From positions 80,336,124-80,400,123 of the forward strand of contig CM049308.1 of the NCBI GenBank assembly GCA_026874595.1: a stretch of DNA of 64,000 nt, given 5' to 3'. The DNA is from Sipunculus nudus (lineage: Eukaryota > Annelida > Sipuncula > Golfingiida > Sipunculidae). The notes below the pieces were generated by a model, which had not been told where the DNA came from, searched no databases, and worked only from the letters and a program-made list of their open reading frames with translations. This document shows, one piece after another, positions 23,902 through 36,271 of the stretch; the first letter of the stretch is position 1; each line of letters opens with the position of its first letter. The translations under genes were made by a program, and so were the position numbers.

Positions 23902-25475
23902 TGTATCCGCCAAAACAGAGTTTTGCGGATACTATGTTTTCAGCCCACTGCTGCCGCCGCTGCCACGTAGGTGTCCGGGAAACTCCTCCATAACCGCTGG
24001 GCAGAATTTACGAAATCGGGGATTATGTTCGGGTCACATGTGAACTGCTGCGCCCCTATTTTGTTTTGACCTCTGACCTTTCCTCTCTGCCCAGTGTCCA
24101 TTTGTGCATTGTGCATCTGGTTCCATACATAAACCCACATATCTCAGGAACCATTTGACCAATCAGGAAAAAAAATTGTACAAATGTAGCCCTTGGATAG
24201 CTTTATAACATACACAAAAACCATGTTTGCACAGTGTCCATCTGTTCATCTGCCTTGGGTTAAAATCACTCATATCTCTGCAGTGGTTTGATGAATTCAC
24301 CTGAAATGCGGCATGCGTATACATCCTGGATAGCTTTCTTATGACAGGTGCGCCACCTACATTCACGTTAATGCTGCAGACATCCAAGCTCATATCTCGG
24401 GAAAGGTTTGGCCGATTGGGCCAAAATTTTGCATCAGCGTAGATCTCACAACGCTCTTTATCATACACAAAACTGGTGGCGCCACCTGCAACCATTTTTG
24501 CACAGCGTCCGTCTGTTTGTCTGCCGTGGGATAAAATCACTCATATCTCGGCAGTGGTTTGATATATCTGCCTAAAATTTTGCAGTTTAATACATTCTGG
24601 ACAGCTTCCTTGATTTTATGACAAGTGGCGCCACCTACTTTCTAGTTTACGCTGCAGACATCCAAGCTCATATCTCGGTAACCATTTGACCGATTGGCCA
24701 AAATTTTGCATGTGTATAGATCTCACACAGCTCTTTATCATACACAAAACTGGAGGGGCCACCTACAACCATTTTTGTACAGCGTCCGTCTGTTTGTCTG
24801 CCATGGGCTAAAATCACTCATATATCTGTAGTGGTATGACATAACTGCCTGAGATTTTGCAGGTTTATACATCCTGGACAGCTTGCTTGATTTTATGACA
24901 GGTGGCGCCACCTTCATTCTAGTTTACGCTGCAGACATCCAAGCTCATATATCGGGAACCTTTTGACCGATTGGGCCAAAATTTTTACAGGTGTATAGAG
25001 TTTATACATTATGGAAAGCTTTCTCAATTTTTTTGGCAGGTGGCGCCACCTACATTTATGTTAGCGCTGCAGACATTCAGGCTTATATCTCAGGACTGGT
25101 TGGACATATCCCCCTGAAATTTTGCCTGTGTATAGATCTCACATAGCTCGTAATCATACACAAAATTGGTGGCGCCAACTGCCACCATTTTTGCACAAGT
25201 CCTTCTGTTTGTCTGCTGTGGGATAAAATCACTCATATACATGTAGTGGTTTACCTTTCTGCCTAAAATTTTGCATATGTATACAACTTGGACAGCTTTC
25301 TGGATTTGTGGTAGGTGGCACAACCTACATACACATTTTGGCTGCAGACAGCCATGCTAATATGCAACACACGTCACTCTATTTCCCCTTGCCACTCAAT
25401 CCATGCCTCACTTCACCCATTCCACTCTGATTTTGGCGGATACACGTAGTCGCTTGTCGACTATCCCTATTCTAG
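23902..25475 (+). mobile_element. HINE-like element family B, copy 2 (well preserved)
   Basis: Starts T/TGTATCCGCCAAAACAG with an immediate hairpin (GTATCCGC ... GCGGATAC). GTATCCGCCAAAA (23903-23915) is inverted at 25431-25443. A second hairpin TAGTCG-CTTGT-CGACTA (25447-25463) and CTAG (25472-25475) followed by T end the element. The core holds units of roughly 275-285 bp made of two halves, marked by GGTGGCGCCACCT and CGCTGCAGACATCCAAGCTC. Asymmetric inverted ends, a 3' hairpin and T/T insertion are the known features of non-autonomous Helentrons. There is no Rep/helicase coding sequence. Confidence 0.85.
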
Positions 25476-25659
25476 TTTTATATGGCATTGAACCAGACCA
25501 TAGTAGCGCTTTCATGAAATCTACCTATTGCTGCATATAGCAAGAGCACCTTGCAGACATCAAACACAACTGTTTTCTTTGTAGCACTACCTAGATATAC
25601 ATGTAACTTCAGATTTGTTACCATGGTGCTTTTCCATTCAGTCACAGTGCCTTCTTAGT

Positions 25660-25870
25660 CTCATTTGGTCAGTTCCAGTATCTACATGACCACATTTTGT
25701 CAACTCCAGTATCTACATGGCCACATTTGAGCACCTCCAGTGCCTACATGGCCATATTTGAGCAGCTCCCATACCTACATGGCCATATTTGATCATTTCC
25801 AGTATCTACCTGGCCACATTTTGGAAGCTCTAGTGCCTACATGGCCTCATTTGAGCAGATCCATTACCTA
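25660..25870. repeat. 31-bp degenerate tandem repeat
   Basis: Six to seven copies of a 31-bp unit with the core CTACATGGCCACATTTGAGC and then ACCTCCAGTGC. It starts about 185 nt behind the family B element. The copies are diverged. Confidence 0.85.
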
Positions 25871-28800
25871 TAGGAATTAACACATTTGAGCAGCTACACG
25901 CTTGCAGTGCCCATATGGCCAGATCAGCATTATTTCATTTGAGAGAGATGCATATGAGGAAACAATGACATCACCAGGATATTTGCTTGGATTCACCTGA
26001 TGGTGGCTCCTAGAGTGGAAATATTAGTGTTTGATAATTGTTAAAAATATTGAGCGCCTGTTTGTATTATATCTTTCAAGACAGGTTTGCTATAAAAATA
26101 AAATGATATGGTTTTACTTTACATTGTTTTTACAGGTCATAGGCTTTGTCTGCATACAACCTTTAATGTTCATTTTATTTATGTGTGGTTTGACCACAGT
26201 TAATTAAGAAGTAGAGCAGCCTTTGAACCATGTGAAACCACACCGAGTCATGTGACACCTGTGGCATCATGGGATACATTCTTGTGGCTGGCCACAATTT
26301 TAAAGGCCTTAAGTCTCTTGGAGCTTTATGATGTTGCTTTCAGTCATTATATCTGTATTATTTTTTATCAAAGGACCCCAAAATTTGGCCAGATTTTTTA
26401 TTAACAAAATATTGTTCCGTACCATCTTTCATTTATTACATTTTCCCCAAAAGATTTCTATCCCTGAGAATATGTTATATTGAAGGAGTTTAGTTTGGGT
26501 TCATCATGTTGGAGCTCAGTGGTTCACCTGTACTAAATGTTTGAATGGCATATCAGTATCTGAGATTTTTAAAATGTTTTCAAGACAAGGTTTAGGATAT
26601 GGTTGTTAGCATAATCAAGCATTTATTGCGGGAACTCAGTTGGCTAATGTAACAGCAGTATGCTCATATACTCAAAGTCATGTCATTTTGTCATATTCAT
26701 AGCATGACAAATATAACTTTAAAGGTTAAAAGATAAGATAAGACATACTTTATTAATCCCTTGCAAGGAAAAAACATTGTGCCCATGCATGAATAAAAAT
26801 GGAAAAACAGTACCGGTAATCTTTGTAACTGAAATAAATACTATAAAATGGCCTACAACTGAAGAAGAAATTTTGAACAATAAATTCGAAAGCAATCACT
26901 TTTGTTGAGACTTTCCTTGAAAACTTAGACCATTTCTCATACATATTTATGAGCTGCTGTTTTTGCAAAGGATAAAAAGTGAGAGATATTTTCTTAACCA
27001 TTTTTTTGAACAGACTAGATATCTGAATATAAATCAGCAAAAAATCCCATGTGTGCAAGATGAAAGTGTAAAAAAATGGATGTCTTACACATATTACAGA
27101 TGAGACAGTTTTACTAATGAGAAAATACCAGATTGATCAGGCTGATTTTGTCAGTTGGACAGAGTACACAATGAAGAGATAAGTACAGCCATGTAGCCGT
27201 TGATCACAGACAAAGATCAGAGGGTTCACCGATTAAGGAATCACGCCACCTCCACAGGCCCAGGCTGCGTCAAAACACCCAAGTTTATATTAGCAATATA
27301 GGTTGATAAATAGTGCAGTATGTTTGATGTGTAGTAGACCATTTACGGTACCTCTGTTCATTGAGCTATCTCTCTGATAGTGCATCTATGTTGTTTATCA
27401 CAAAGTCTGCCTAGTTTATATGGCATTCATCACCTCTTAACTGACAGAGTCATAAATTTTATGAAAGTACACATGAACGTTACTTGAATACTTCCCTTGT
27501 CTTTGTTTGATCATTATAAATTGCTGACTCAGCATATCTTGTCTCTGATGTGATACACTACTCCCCTTCCCCCCCCCCCCCCAAGGTTGGGAAGGGTCAA
27601 TGCTTCCTTGGTCATTATGTCATCATTGTATGAGACAGTCCCAGTCATACGGGTCTTCACCTTTTAATGAATCAGCTGAGAATATTCTCGAAATGTTCTG
27701 AAATGTCATGTCCATCAATTTAATAGGTATCTGCACTTAAAATTATGACCTCAGATATTGTGAACAAAAGGTAATCTAGACTCCAGTCTATCTGTTTGAG
27801 TAATACTCAGTTATTTAGACAATTAAATAAGCATTTAGTGAACATAGGACCATAGAATATAGAGGTCATTGAATAATTTACAACAATAAAATTCGCACCA
27901 ACATATATCTCTACCTGTTATATCATTACTTATTGGTTGCTCAGTGTCCATTGGTTAATACAGTATATATTTTCTGGATTATTCTTAGACCTGTGCATAA
28001 TGATCTTATAGAACACCCAAAATACAGAAGACTGTTCCCTGGTGTTGTTGCCTTCATCTTCATTGAAGTAGACAGTGCCACCTTCAGTATATGGATTTAT
28101 CCTTTAATTTGAAAGGGGGGGGGGTGAGTTTCTTCCTTTTTTTCTCTTTCTCTTTTTTTAAGCAGTAAATATTTTTAATGTCTTCACACATAGATTTCAT
28201 TTAAATATATTAGTCTATTTAAAAATTAGCTTAATTTGTCTTCTGTTTATTGTTATAACTTTGGAGTTACTATTCATATCAAGATAACCTACACCCCTTC
28301 CCCAAGCCTTTAAAATGGATTTTAACACTTGGAATGGTTTATACCCTTCTACAACTTATGTAAAATATGATATTGCTGTTTGTTAAATTCTGTTGAATAG
28401 TTAACTGTTCTGTTGTTATGACTGAATGTAGATGAAGAGCTCTCCAGGTGCTATGTCTCTCAAGTGTAAACCACATGTTTGGTATGAATTCTGTTCAAGA
28501 AATGGGTAGGCACTCATAGTATATATTTGTGAATTTGACTATTGCACCCTTATGTACCGGTAATGTATATGTCTGCTCACCAAAATATGTTTTCATACTT
28601 TGTGTAACCACAATCTGGTTGCCTGCTGTTGAGTTATGAACCATGCCCAGTTGTAGCAATGTGAAGTTACAGGCATTTATTCTGAAGAGGGATTGCCTAC
28701 ATGAAATAAGAGTCAGTATTAGCTGTAAATCTATGAGACGTTCATTGCTAACTTGGGAAGTCTGCCTGTTTCTCAATTCTTTGTGTAATGTTGTATTTCA

Positions 28801-29478
28801 CTTTTATAAGTAGTATGAGCTCCAATAGCACTGTGCTCTTGTGAAAGGCCCATTGGTTTTATGGACAGATGGAGTCTTCAGATTAATAAACTATAATATG
28901 ATATTATATATTATTTTCATATAGCCTTCAGAGGAGAATGAAAAATAATACAGAAGCAAAGTCTGTATAAATTAAGGTATCAGTGTAAATTTTGTAGACT
29001 TTTGAGCTGTTTTCCTTCAAAACTTTTTGCCTGTATTTATATGTTAGCTGTGAAGTTCAGCATCATCATTTCCTACTTACTCATGAACCAGATATTTCTT
29101 TTAATTATTATCAAGACTTCTGGATATCTGTTTTTATATTCAGAGTCCTAGGAATAATTTAGAAACCATAGGTGCTTGAAGCTAAACCATTTGAATTAAA
29201 ATCTGAGGTTCTAAAGGAATTTTAACAATTTTGCATTTGCTATTGCAGGGATCAAACTGTTAGTGTTAACCTTCAGTTTGATGTCCAACTCTTTAACCAG
29301 TCAGTTGCACCTTATCTCTGGCACTTATCTGATCTCATAATAAAATATCATTCTTATTATATTGTTACTATAAATCACCCTCATTCCACAGACACTCAGT
29401 GTCATCAAGAGGCCATGTACCTATCCTGTGTAAAAAAATAGTTGTTTTTCAATTGACAGCTTTCTTTTTGTGTCCTAG
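25871..29478. other. AT-rich intron-like DNA
   Basis: Contains the weak candidate exon at 26136, a 14-C run (27569-27582) and a 10-G run (28115-28124). A donor-like GTGAGT lies directly behind the G run, but the exon it would end (from 28069) is unconvincing. Nothing else is recognisable. Confidence 0.45.
26136..26182 (+). CDS. Weak candidate exon
   Basis: An excellent acceptor (TTACATTGTTTTTACAG) precedes 47 nt open in phase 0 that encode the hydrophobic stretch VIGFVCIQPLMFILF. With the donor TTTAT/GTGTGG it leaves in phase 2, which is the entry phase of the exon at 29479 and follows the phase-0 exit at 17655. The donor is weak and the composition could be that of AT-rich intron. Confidence 0.3.
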
Positions 29479-29532
29479 CTCTTCACACCTTCGAGAAGTT
29501 TGCACTTTGCAGCACCACATGCTGTCATATAG
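29479..29532 (+). CDS. Candidate exon 1 of the nine-exon chain
   Basis: Acceptor TTTCTTTTTGTGTCCTAG and donor ATATAG/GTGATG bracket 54 nt. In phase 2 they read SSHLREVCTLQHHMLSY and leave in phase 2, matching the next exon. Phase 1 is also open (LHTFEKFALCSTTCCHI); phase 0 ends in a stop at the donor. Phase 2 is preferred because it connects to 30117. No family is recognised. The helical, leucine-rich look is only an impression. Confidence 0.5.
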   Translation, partial: LFTPSRSLHFAAPHAVI

Positions 29533-30116
29533 GTGATGTTAATAGTGTGTGAAGGCTCACATAGAATTTAAAGGTGTATGGCCCCTATGATCTTATTCTT
29601 AACACATGCTGATTGTACACAAGTACAACATTCTAGAACCTAAACACACCTGTACAGGTGAGTAAATGAGAAAAGGTACAATTCACTTGAGCCTGCAGTC
29701 ATGTGCGTTAGAAAAATATTTACAAAGATTATGGGGGATCTTCCTGCACATACAAAAATAAACAGGGCCGTAGCAGCACTAAAGTACATGTGTGCATTGT
29801 CCCCAGTCTGGCTATTATTATATCAGAGATTGTATTTTATCCACTTGTTTACTCATCTCAAATAATATATTTACCAAGGTAATATACACCTCCAGAGACT
29901 TCATATTATGTTCAGAACCATAAAGACAAGACTTGCTTCGGGAAAGAGATCATTATACAAGCACTGCATGGAATATGTCTATCGGATATGTGTCCTTCAA
30001 ACTGTCAAGATGGTCAATTTATTCCTGACGTGATAGAGCAGACGGACGTGTGAAGAGCCAGGGACCAGATATTATCCAATTTCTTCTTTCCATTCCTCAC
30101 TCTTTGTTGTCTGTAG
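29533..30116. other. Intron-like DNA
   Basis: No feature is seen. The last 40 nt form a long pyrimidine tract leading to the acceptor at 30116. Confidence 0.5.
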
Positions 30117-30150
30117 CATGCAGGTCTTGTTGGGATATGATCCTGAAAAG
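30117..30150 (+). CDS. Candidate exon 2 of the chain
   Basis: A 40-nt pyrimidine-rich tract ending TTGTTGTCTGTAG gives an exceptionally good acceptor. The donor is GAAAAG/GTACTA. Entered in phase 2 the 34 nt encode MQVLLGYDPEK and leave in phase 0. Phase 0 entry would hit a stop. The exon is small but the borders are strong, and both phases fit its neighbours. Confidence 0.5.
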
Positions 30151-30854
30151 GTACTAACATGTATTGAACCGGGATCTTGATGGGTTAAGTGTCCACTTAA
30201 TATGCTGATTTATCTGCCCAAAGTGACCCTCCACAGTTCTTGCAGGTCATTAATCTTTCTGGACCTATCTTTGGGAACTTGGCTCCGCTAGCCTACAGGT
30301 TCCCCTGATAAGATAGAGAGACTCTTATCTATTTATTGTCAACAGTGTCACCAGTAGCTCTCACTTCTCACAAATATTCAAAATTCAAAAGAGCTCAAAG
30401 TGTGAAAAACCAAACACTCTTAAGTGGTTTTATGGACCAGAGAGGGATTATGAGCATCTTTACTGTTATTGATGTTGTATAATCCCCTGTACTTGAGTTA
30501 TTGCAGGTGTTTTATGGATTTACCTCACCTGCATGCACACATGCACATGTTTTATTTTAATGGAAAACTTACTTCGCATTTGGTTTACACAGAGGATAAG
30601 AAGTGATTATGAACACAAACCTCTCAGATATTGTTTTATTCTATGATTGATATTTTATCCCATTGAAATTCTTGTAAAAATTATATGATATGAAACAATT
30701 TATTAATATTTTTCATTCAAATGGGTCTTATGTATTACTTTGATAGTATAAACACCAAAATAACTTTAATTCTAATTTAACCTCTGTCTGACCAGTAAAT
30801 ATCTTTGAAATATCCTTACATGTGAACCTTGGTTTGACCATCGTTTCCTAATTA
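30151..30854. other. Intron-like DNA
   Basis: AT-rich with no recognisable feature. Confidence 0.5.
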
Positions 30855-31350
30855 AAGGTCCCACCAATGAATGTTCAGTCTTACAGGTATTTCCATTCAG
30901 TGAATACATTTTCAGTTACATCCGTGTTTCCCATTTAAAAGTCCCTTTTAATTCAGGTTTAGTCTGATTTGTATTTCCCATTCAAAAGTCCCTTCAGTAC
31001 AAGGTCGATCTAAATGGCATTTCCTATTCAAAAGTCCCTTCAGTACATGGTCAATCTGACTGGTATTTCCCCTTCAAAAGTCCCTTCAGTACATGGTCAA
31101 TCTGACTTGTATTTCCCCTTCAAAAGTCCCTTCAGTACATGGTCAATCTGACTGGTATTTCCCCTTCAAAAGTCCCTTCAGTACATGGTCAATCTGACTG
31201 GTATTTCCCCTTCAAAAGTCCCTTCAGTACATGGTCAATCTGACTGGTATTTCCCCTTCAAAAGTCCCTTCAGTACATGGTCAATCTGACTGGTATTTCC
31301 CTTTCAAAAGTCCCTTCAGTAAATGCAAGGTCAATCTTACTCGTAATATA
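30855..31350. repeat. 46-bp minisatellite
   Basis: About ten copies of a 46-bp unit with the core CAAAAGTCCCTTCAGTACAT and then GGTCAATCTGACTGGTATTTC. Copies at 31040-31310 are almost identical; those before 31000 are diverged. The plus strand is C/T-rich at the unit junctions. Confidence 0.9.
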
Positions 31351-31897
31351 TTTTAAAAATCACTCTGATCACAAACTAAAAATTTATTATCATTTATTTT
31401 TCGAAAATGCCTGCAGTGAAAGTTCAGTTTGAAAAGTGTTAGGGAGAAGAAATGTTTCTATCCACAATTACAAATTTGATAAGATGTTTAAAAAATTGTT
31501 TTATTGGCCATATGCCAGTCCTCTGATTACCTAAATTATTTGATTTGAAGATGAGCTGTCAGTTATAAGTAACCAGACACAGCCCGTTTGCTTTGTTTTA
31601 TCAAGATGATCAATAAGACAATTGTTTGTTTTTTTGTTATTATATTTACACATATGTAAATCACTTGAAACTTTAGTGTATCAGATCATTGTGATGGTTT
31701 TAGATGTGTATGCTGTCCACATTAACAATACACAATGAATGTTTGTATTTATGGAATTTATAAGTAATTGTTTTGATTCTAGCATATTGTGACTGGATAA
31801 CCAATTTTAATCCTGAGTGTCATGTGACATCTTTTCCCTCAGTGGCACATTTCATAAGTAAGGTTTTTAAGTACTACGGTATTTCCTTTAGCTTTGT
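31351..31897. other. AT-rich intron-like DNA
   Basis: Nothing recognisable. Confidence 0.5.
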
Positions 31898-31906
31898 AAT
31901 TAATTA

Positions 31907-32781
31907 GGAAGTGGCTAAACAATTGGCAGGGTGCCGGCTGTTTAGCCTGTGGACTAAACTGCCGGCAGGGGAAACTGACCTTGCCAGTAATCTACCCCAC
32001 TGGCCAAACTGCCGGCAAATTAATGTATGCTCTATTATGACTATTTCCGTCTATTTCAGTGTTATAGTAATACTCTGTACTTTCCGTTATCATTATTATT
32101 TGGACAATGAGCTGACAATATAGTGATGACTTACCAAATTATCTATTTTGCTGGTCTATATGTAATAAGTATGTTGAGTAATAATGAGTAGGTAATAAAA
32201 GTGCACATTTGTGATATTTACAGGGTATTTTTATATAAATTTTCTGATAAAAATTGTAATATTTACAGGATGGTTTATAGATTTTGTCATAAAAATATAC
32301 CAGAAATGTGAATGTGTGTCCAGAGACTGTTTATAGTTTATACACTAGTGTGCTTATGAGCAAACAAATAATTAGTTTGTGAAAACAAGCTCAGGTTATG
32401 TCAAATAAATGGCCAAAGGATCAGCTAATTACTTGATCAAAGGTATAATCACACAATCTTACACAACACCCAATTAAAGTTGCTGAGCCTAGCTATTGTG
32501 TTGTGAGATGATGCGAGAAATATCCACACCAAATAGAATTGCTTAAGAAAAGGCTATCAAAATATCTAATTTGGTAAGTCAGCACTATATTGTCAGCTCA
32601 TTGTCAAAATGATAATGTAAAGTACAGAGAATCACACTGAAATAGAGCATACAATGTTACATTCATTTGCCAACAGTTCAGCCAGTGGGCTAACGACTCG
32701 AGGGCAAGGTCAGTATTCCCTGCCGGCTGTTTAGCCTGTGGACTAAACTGCCGGCACCCTGCCGGCTGTTTAGCCACTTCC
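31907..32781. mobile_element. MITE with ~250-bp inverted arms and possible 9-bp target duplication
   Basis: The ends GGAAGTGGCTAAACA and its inverse are flanked by AATTAATTA on both sides (31898-31906 and 32782-32790). Arms of about 250 nt align well in inverse orientation, including GACCTTGCC, ATGTATGCTCTATT, ACAATGAGCTGACAATATAG and CTTACCAAATTA. Inside each arm lies a near-palindrome, GCCGGCTGTTTAG ... CTAAACTGCCGGC. The right end carries an extra copy of its half. The centre (about 32160-32560) is AT-rich and non-coding. Long inverted arms with a 9-bp duplication suggest a Mutator-like (MULE) non-autonomous element, but the AT-rich duplication could be partly chance. Confidence 0.8.
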
Positions 32782-32790
32782 AATTAATTA

Positions 32791-33306
32791 ATGTGATGTA
32801 CTTAAATGTGTCTGGAGACTGCATGTAATTTAATTAATTAATAATAATAAAAATAATATAAACAGGGCTAATTAAGAGACTGAAGACTAGAAGCAAAGGG
32901 GCTTATAGTAATTATCAGACTTAATCTGTCCCTTATCCAGATCCTTGACTCCATTGACAGGCAGAAAAATGCAGAATTTATTTAACTTAATTGTCCTTAT
33001 TTTATTGAAATGAAACTGTTATCTGGAATGTTGATCCACAGCATGGGTATATGGTCTGCAGAGTTGCCTAAGAGACAGAATCTTAGTCCGCCTTAATTAA
33101 TACCTTTATCCACCTGTAGATAAGTGTTCTACATCAGTATAACTATAAGGGGTCATCATCAGTAATATCAGTCAGTGCTCACACCTAGTGACACCCACAG
33201 GAAATATAACATGCCCAGTCTACTGAGTCTTGGCCCACGTGCATGTACTTCTTCTGTGTACGAAAATTTAACATTTTACCCTCTCACTTTACTATTATTA
33301 TTACAG
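32791..33306. other. Intron-like DNA
   Basis: AT-rich, ending in a long pyrimidine tract that forms the acceptor at 33306. Confidence 0.5.
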
Positions 33307-33386
33307 AACATTCCTAGTCAACCAGTGCCACCTGGTGGCAGTTACAGAACCTCTATCATGGATACATTAGATCATATACCTGAGTG
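33307..33386 (+). CDS. Candidate exon 3 of the chain
   Basis: The acceptor is very strong (CTTTACTATTATTATTACAG). Entered in phase 0 the sequence encodes NIPSQPVPPGGSYRTSIMDT then LDHIPEW. The donor AGTG/GTTAGT gives 80 nt and exit in phase 2, matching the exon at 40555. An alternative donor four nt later (TTA/GTTATC) would give phase 0 and match 35253. The frame stays open to a stop at 33448. The peptide has a proline/glycine linker followed by a likely helix. No family is recognised. Confidence 0.55.
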
Positions 33387-33591
33387 GTTAGTTATCCTGA
33401 AATATAAGTGTTTTGCTACAGTCATATCAGCTTTGATGCTTTATATGTAAGGCCAGACTCAAGGTAGTTTATTATTTAAAGGAAGAATATATGTGTTCCT
33501 CTACAGTCACACAATTTGATTTTGTTAAAATTATGAATAATTGAAAATGCTACGGGAAAATGCTTGCTATTTTAATTAAACAGTAGTGGTT

Positions 33592-34870
33592 TTTTAGCTC
33601 AGCTGACTTTCAGTCATGCTGGGCTATAGCGATGGGTCTTTGTCCGTCATCCTTCCGTCTGTCCGTTCAGCCATCTGGCCGGCCGTTAGCAGGGCACAAA
33701 TCATAACTGTAGGGGCTAGGGCCATGGACCCTATGCAGTCTTAGAGGTTCTAAAAAGATCTCCTTGGAAACCTGAAATTAGGTCACTGCGACCTATATTC
33801 TCAAAGTTACGGGGTGTGTTGCACCCCCCAGAAATAATTCTTTTAGCCAAAATTTTCATCCCTTACCTTCCATCTTTCACATACAGCTCACCTACCAACA
33901 GGGGAAGAACCATAATTATTTTGAGGTCACAAGGTCAAGGTCACAGAACCAACTTCTTTGAAAAGCCTGTGGATGCATTTTAAGCCAAACCTTTCATCCC
34001 AATTCTTTGATCTTTCACATATAGCTCACCTAAGTGGGAGAAGAATCCTATAGATGTTGAGGTCACAAGGTCAAAGGTCAGGGTCACAGGATCCACTTCT
34101 TTGAAAAGGTTGTGGACACATTTCAAGCTAGACCTTTCATTCCAAACCTTTCAACACTGATATCGCTTCTCTGCCAACAGGGGAAAAGACCTGTTGATTT
34201 TGAGGTCGAAGGTCAAGTTCACAGCACCCTTTTATCGATGGAGTAATTTTCAGGCAAACTTTTCAATCTATACTTTCCATCTGTCATATATGGCTTACCT
34301 ACCAATAGGGGAAGAAGCCTATTGATGTTGAGTTCAAAAGGTCAAAGGTCAAGGTCACAATATTGTTCTAAATGCTTGTAAACATATTTCAAGTGAAACT
34401 GCTCAACCCAAACCTTCAGTCTTTCACATATGCCACATCTATGCATCACTGAATGTGATTCAAACTTCATATTTATGGGTCTTTTTGCATGAAGAAATAA
34501 CTAATTGATTTTGAGGTCAGCTGGTAAGGAGGTTAAAGGTTGCAGGTCTAAGTTATTCACTCATTGGTTGCCAAGTAATTACACCCGGCCAGATGTAAGT
34601 GGTTAGTAGTTACCCATCATTTAGAAAGAATCCAGTTGATATGTGGGCAAAAGGCCAAGGTCATAGGTCAGGGATGTTCACAATAACTTATTTTGTAGAC
34701 CATCTCTATTTTTCTTGTTGAGATATATTAATACAGACACAATCTCAGCCTGTTGGTTAATCTGTTTGATGCTTCAGTTGAATGGTTATATACTACCATT
34801 CAGATGATAAAATTTCCTTATGCAAATCACTTCCCAGTCAGCTGAGCGTCATGTCCCATAGGTCACTTGT
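33592..34870 (+). mobile_element. HINE-like element family A termini with an AGGTCA-rich core
   Basis: GCTCAGCTGAC (33597-33607), within a hairpin, recurs inverted as GTCAGCTGAGC (34837-34847). It is followed by TGTCCCATAGGTCACTTGTT, the family A 3' end also seen at 10134-10152. GTCCGTC-type runs follow the 5' hairpin. The core differs from the copies at 3.2 and 8.3 kb: it has units of about 140 nt with GAGGTCACAAGGTCAAGGTC and AGCTCACCTACCAACAGGGG. It resembles the core of the family C element at 36.3-39.2 kb. Non-coding. Confidence 0.8.
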
Positions 34871-36271
34871 TTTTTATTTTTCATAATGTTTCACTTGACA
34901 TCATGTACAGATTTTTTTTACCAGATAGTTATCAGATTAAAAGAACTATATAAAGTATGTAATTAATGTTCATTATGCTTCAGTATATAGCAGCAATTAT
35001 ATAGGTGTAGCAAAGTTTCTATTTTTAGCTAATGTATGCATTATGCAAAAGTGTAGTCAGATGCAAACGTCAGGGTTTAGTATCACCTAGCTTGTTCCCA
35101 CACCAATTATCAAGGCAGCGCTAAAGTGTTATGGATTTTTATCATAATTATAACATGTATTGCTGTAATAAGGTATGCCATAACTGGGGGGGGGGGGGGG
35201 GGGGGGAGTCAAGGTCTATGTAACTCTGTGACTGAATCTCCTCATCTTTCAGTATATTAAGTGGGGTCTCAGTGTGAACAATAGTAGTGGGCCAAAGGTA
35301 CATGTTATACTGGCTACCTGGAAGAAATACAAACGTGATATATGGTCAAAAATGTCACAAGCCCACCTGGTGATTGGCAGTCATGCAATTGTTATTCTGA
35401 TATGGTCCAGGTAGCCTGAATAAAATGAAAGACCTTATCATAATCGTGTTAAGGAAATCAAGGTGAAACCTGCATGGGTGTAACTTGGCAGTCTCCCGAG
35501 TTTGTAGGGAACATGCCATCATAGTTGAGTCATACACTTTAGAGTGTTACTTGACCGATGCAGTTTGATGAAGTTAACCCAGGAAACCTCTGGAGAATAT
35601 AAAAGTGAGATCCAATTTGACTCAGCTCTTCTCATCCATGCCTATTTTTACAGGAGTAGTACCGTTATCAGCAATCAGTTCATTTTTCCAGTCACCATGA
35701 GTCATAAACATTAGACATTTAAGAAATGTACATGTATTCATATCATTGTTTATTATATATTTATCCTTATTTTTGTTAAATGATCTAAAATCATACATCA
35801 TCCAAATTCTAACATTGATGTATTATAAATGGCTTAATTGAAAATAGTACTAATGCAAGAATATATGATATATAATAAAGGACTGATACCTTAAAAAAAT
35901 ATGTTGGACTGAAAATACCCTTTAAGTCAGTTATAGGAAGGATGTCAGACTGACAGTTTATGTTTTCTATGCAGGCTGTTTGTAATTATATAGTTTTGAA
36001 ATTTGTTGTCCTGTTTGAACTGTCTGTACTTATAATTTAGCAAGGATTGTGTTGAAGCATTTTTGAAAAGATAGCCATAACCACACGTGTATAATAATTA
36101 GGTCAATGTGACCTAATTTTCAGTGTGTCCCAGTAAAAGTACCATCTTTCCAAAGCCACCACTAGTAAACCTGCACAGCAAATATGTGTTAATTAAGATC
36201 AGCAAAAAAGCAGGCTAATAATTTATGAAACGTGAAACTTGCTGGTCTACAGATTACTGTATTAACCTTAT
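34871..36271. other. AT-rich intron-like DNA with a 21-G run
   Basis: Holds a run of 21 G at 35186-35206 and the candidate exon at 35253. The rest shows nothing recognisable. Confidence 0.5.
35253..35297 (+). CDS. Candidate alternative exon
   Basis: Acceptor CTCCTCATCTTTCAG and donor CCAAAG/GTACAT bracket 45 nt. Only phase 0 is open, encoding YIKWGLSVNNSSGPK, and it leaves in phase 0. It does not fit between the preferred exit at 33386 (phase 2) and the entry at 40555 (phase 2). It would need the alternative donor at 33390 and another exon after it, so it is either an alternatively used exon or chance. Confidence 0.4.

Noticed and set aside
28069-28123. Possible exon ending in a G run before GTGAGT
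   Set aside because: The coding reading depends on a 10-G homopolymer, and the phases do not connect to neighbours.
29400-29440. Acceptor-led frame TLSVIKRPCTYP
   Set aside because: The donor is poor, and it lies too close to the better exon at 29479 for an intron between them.
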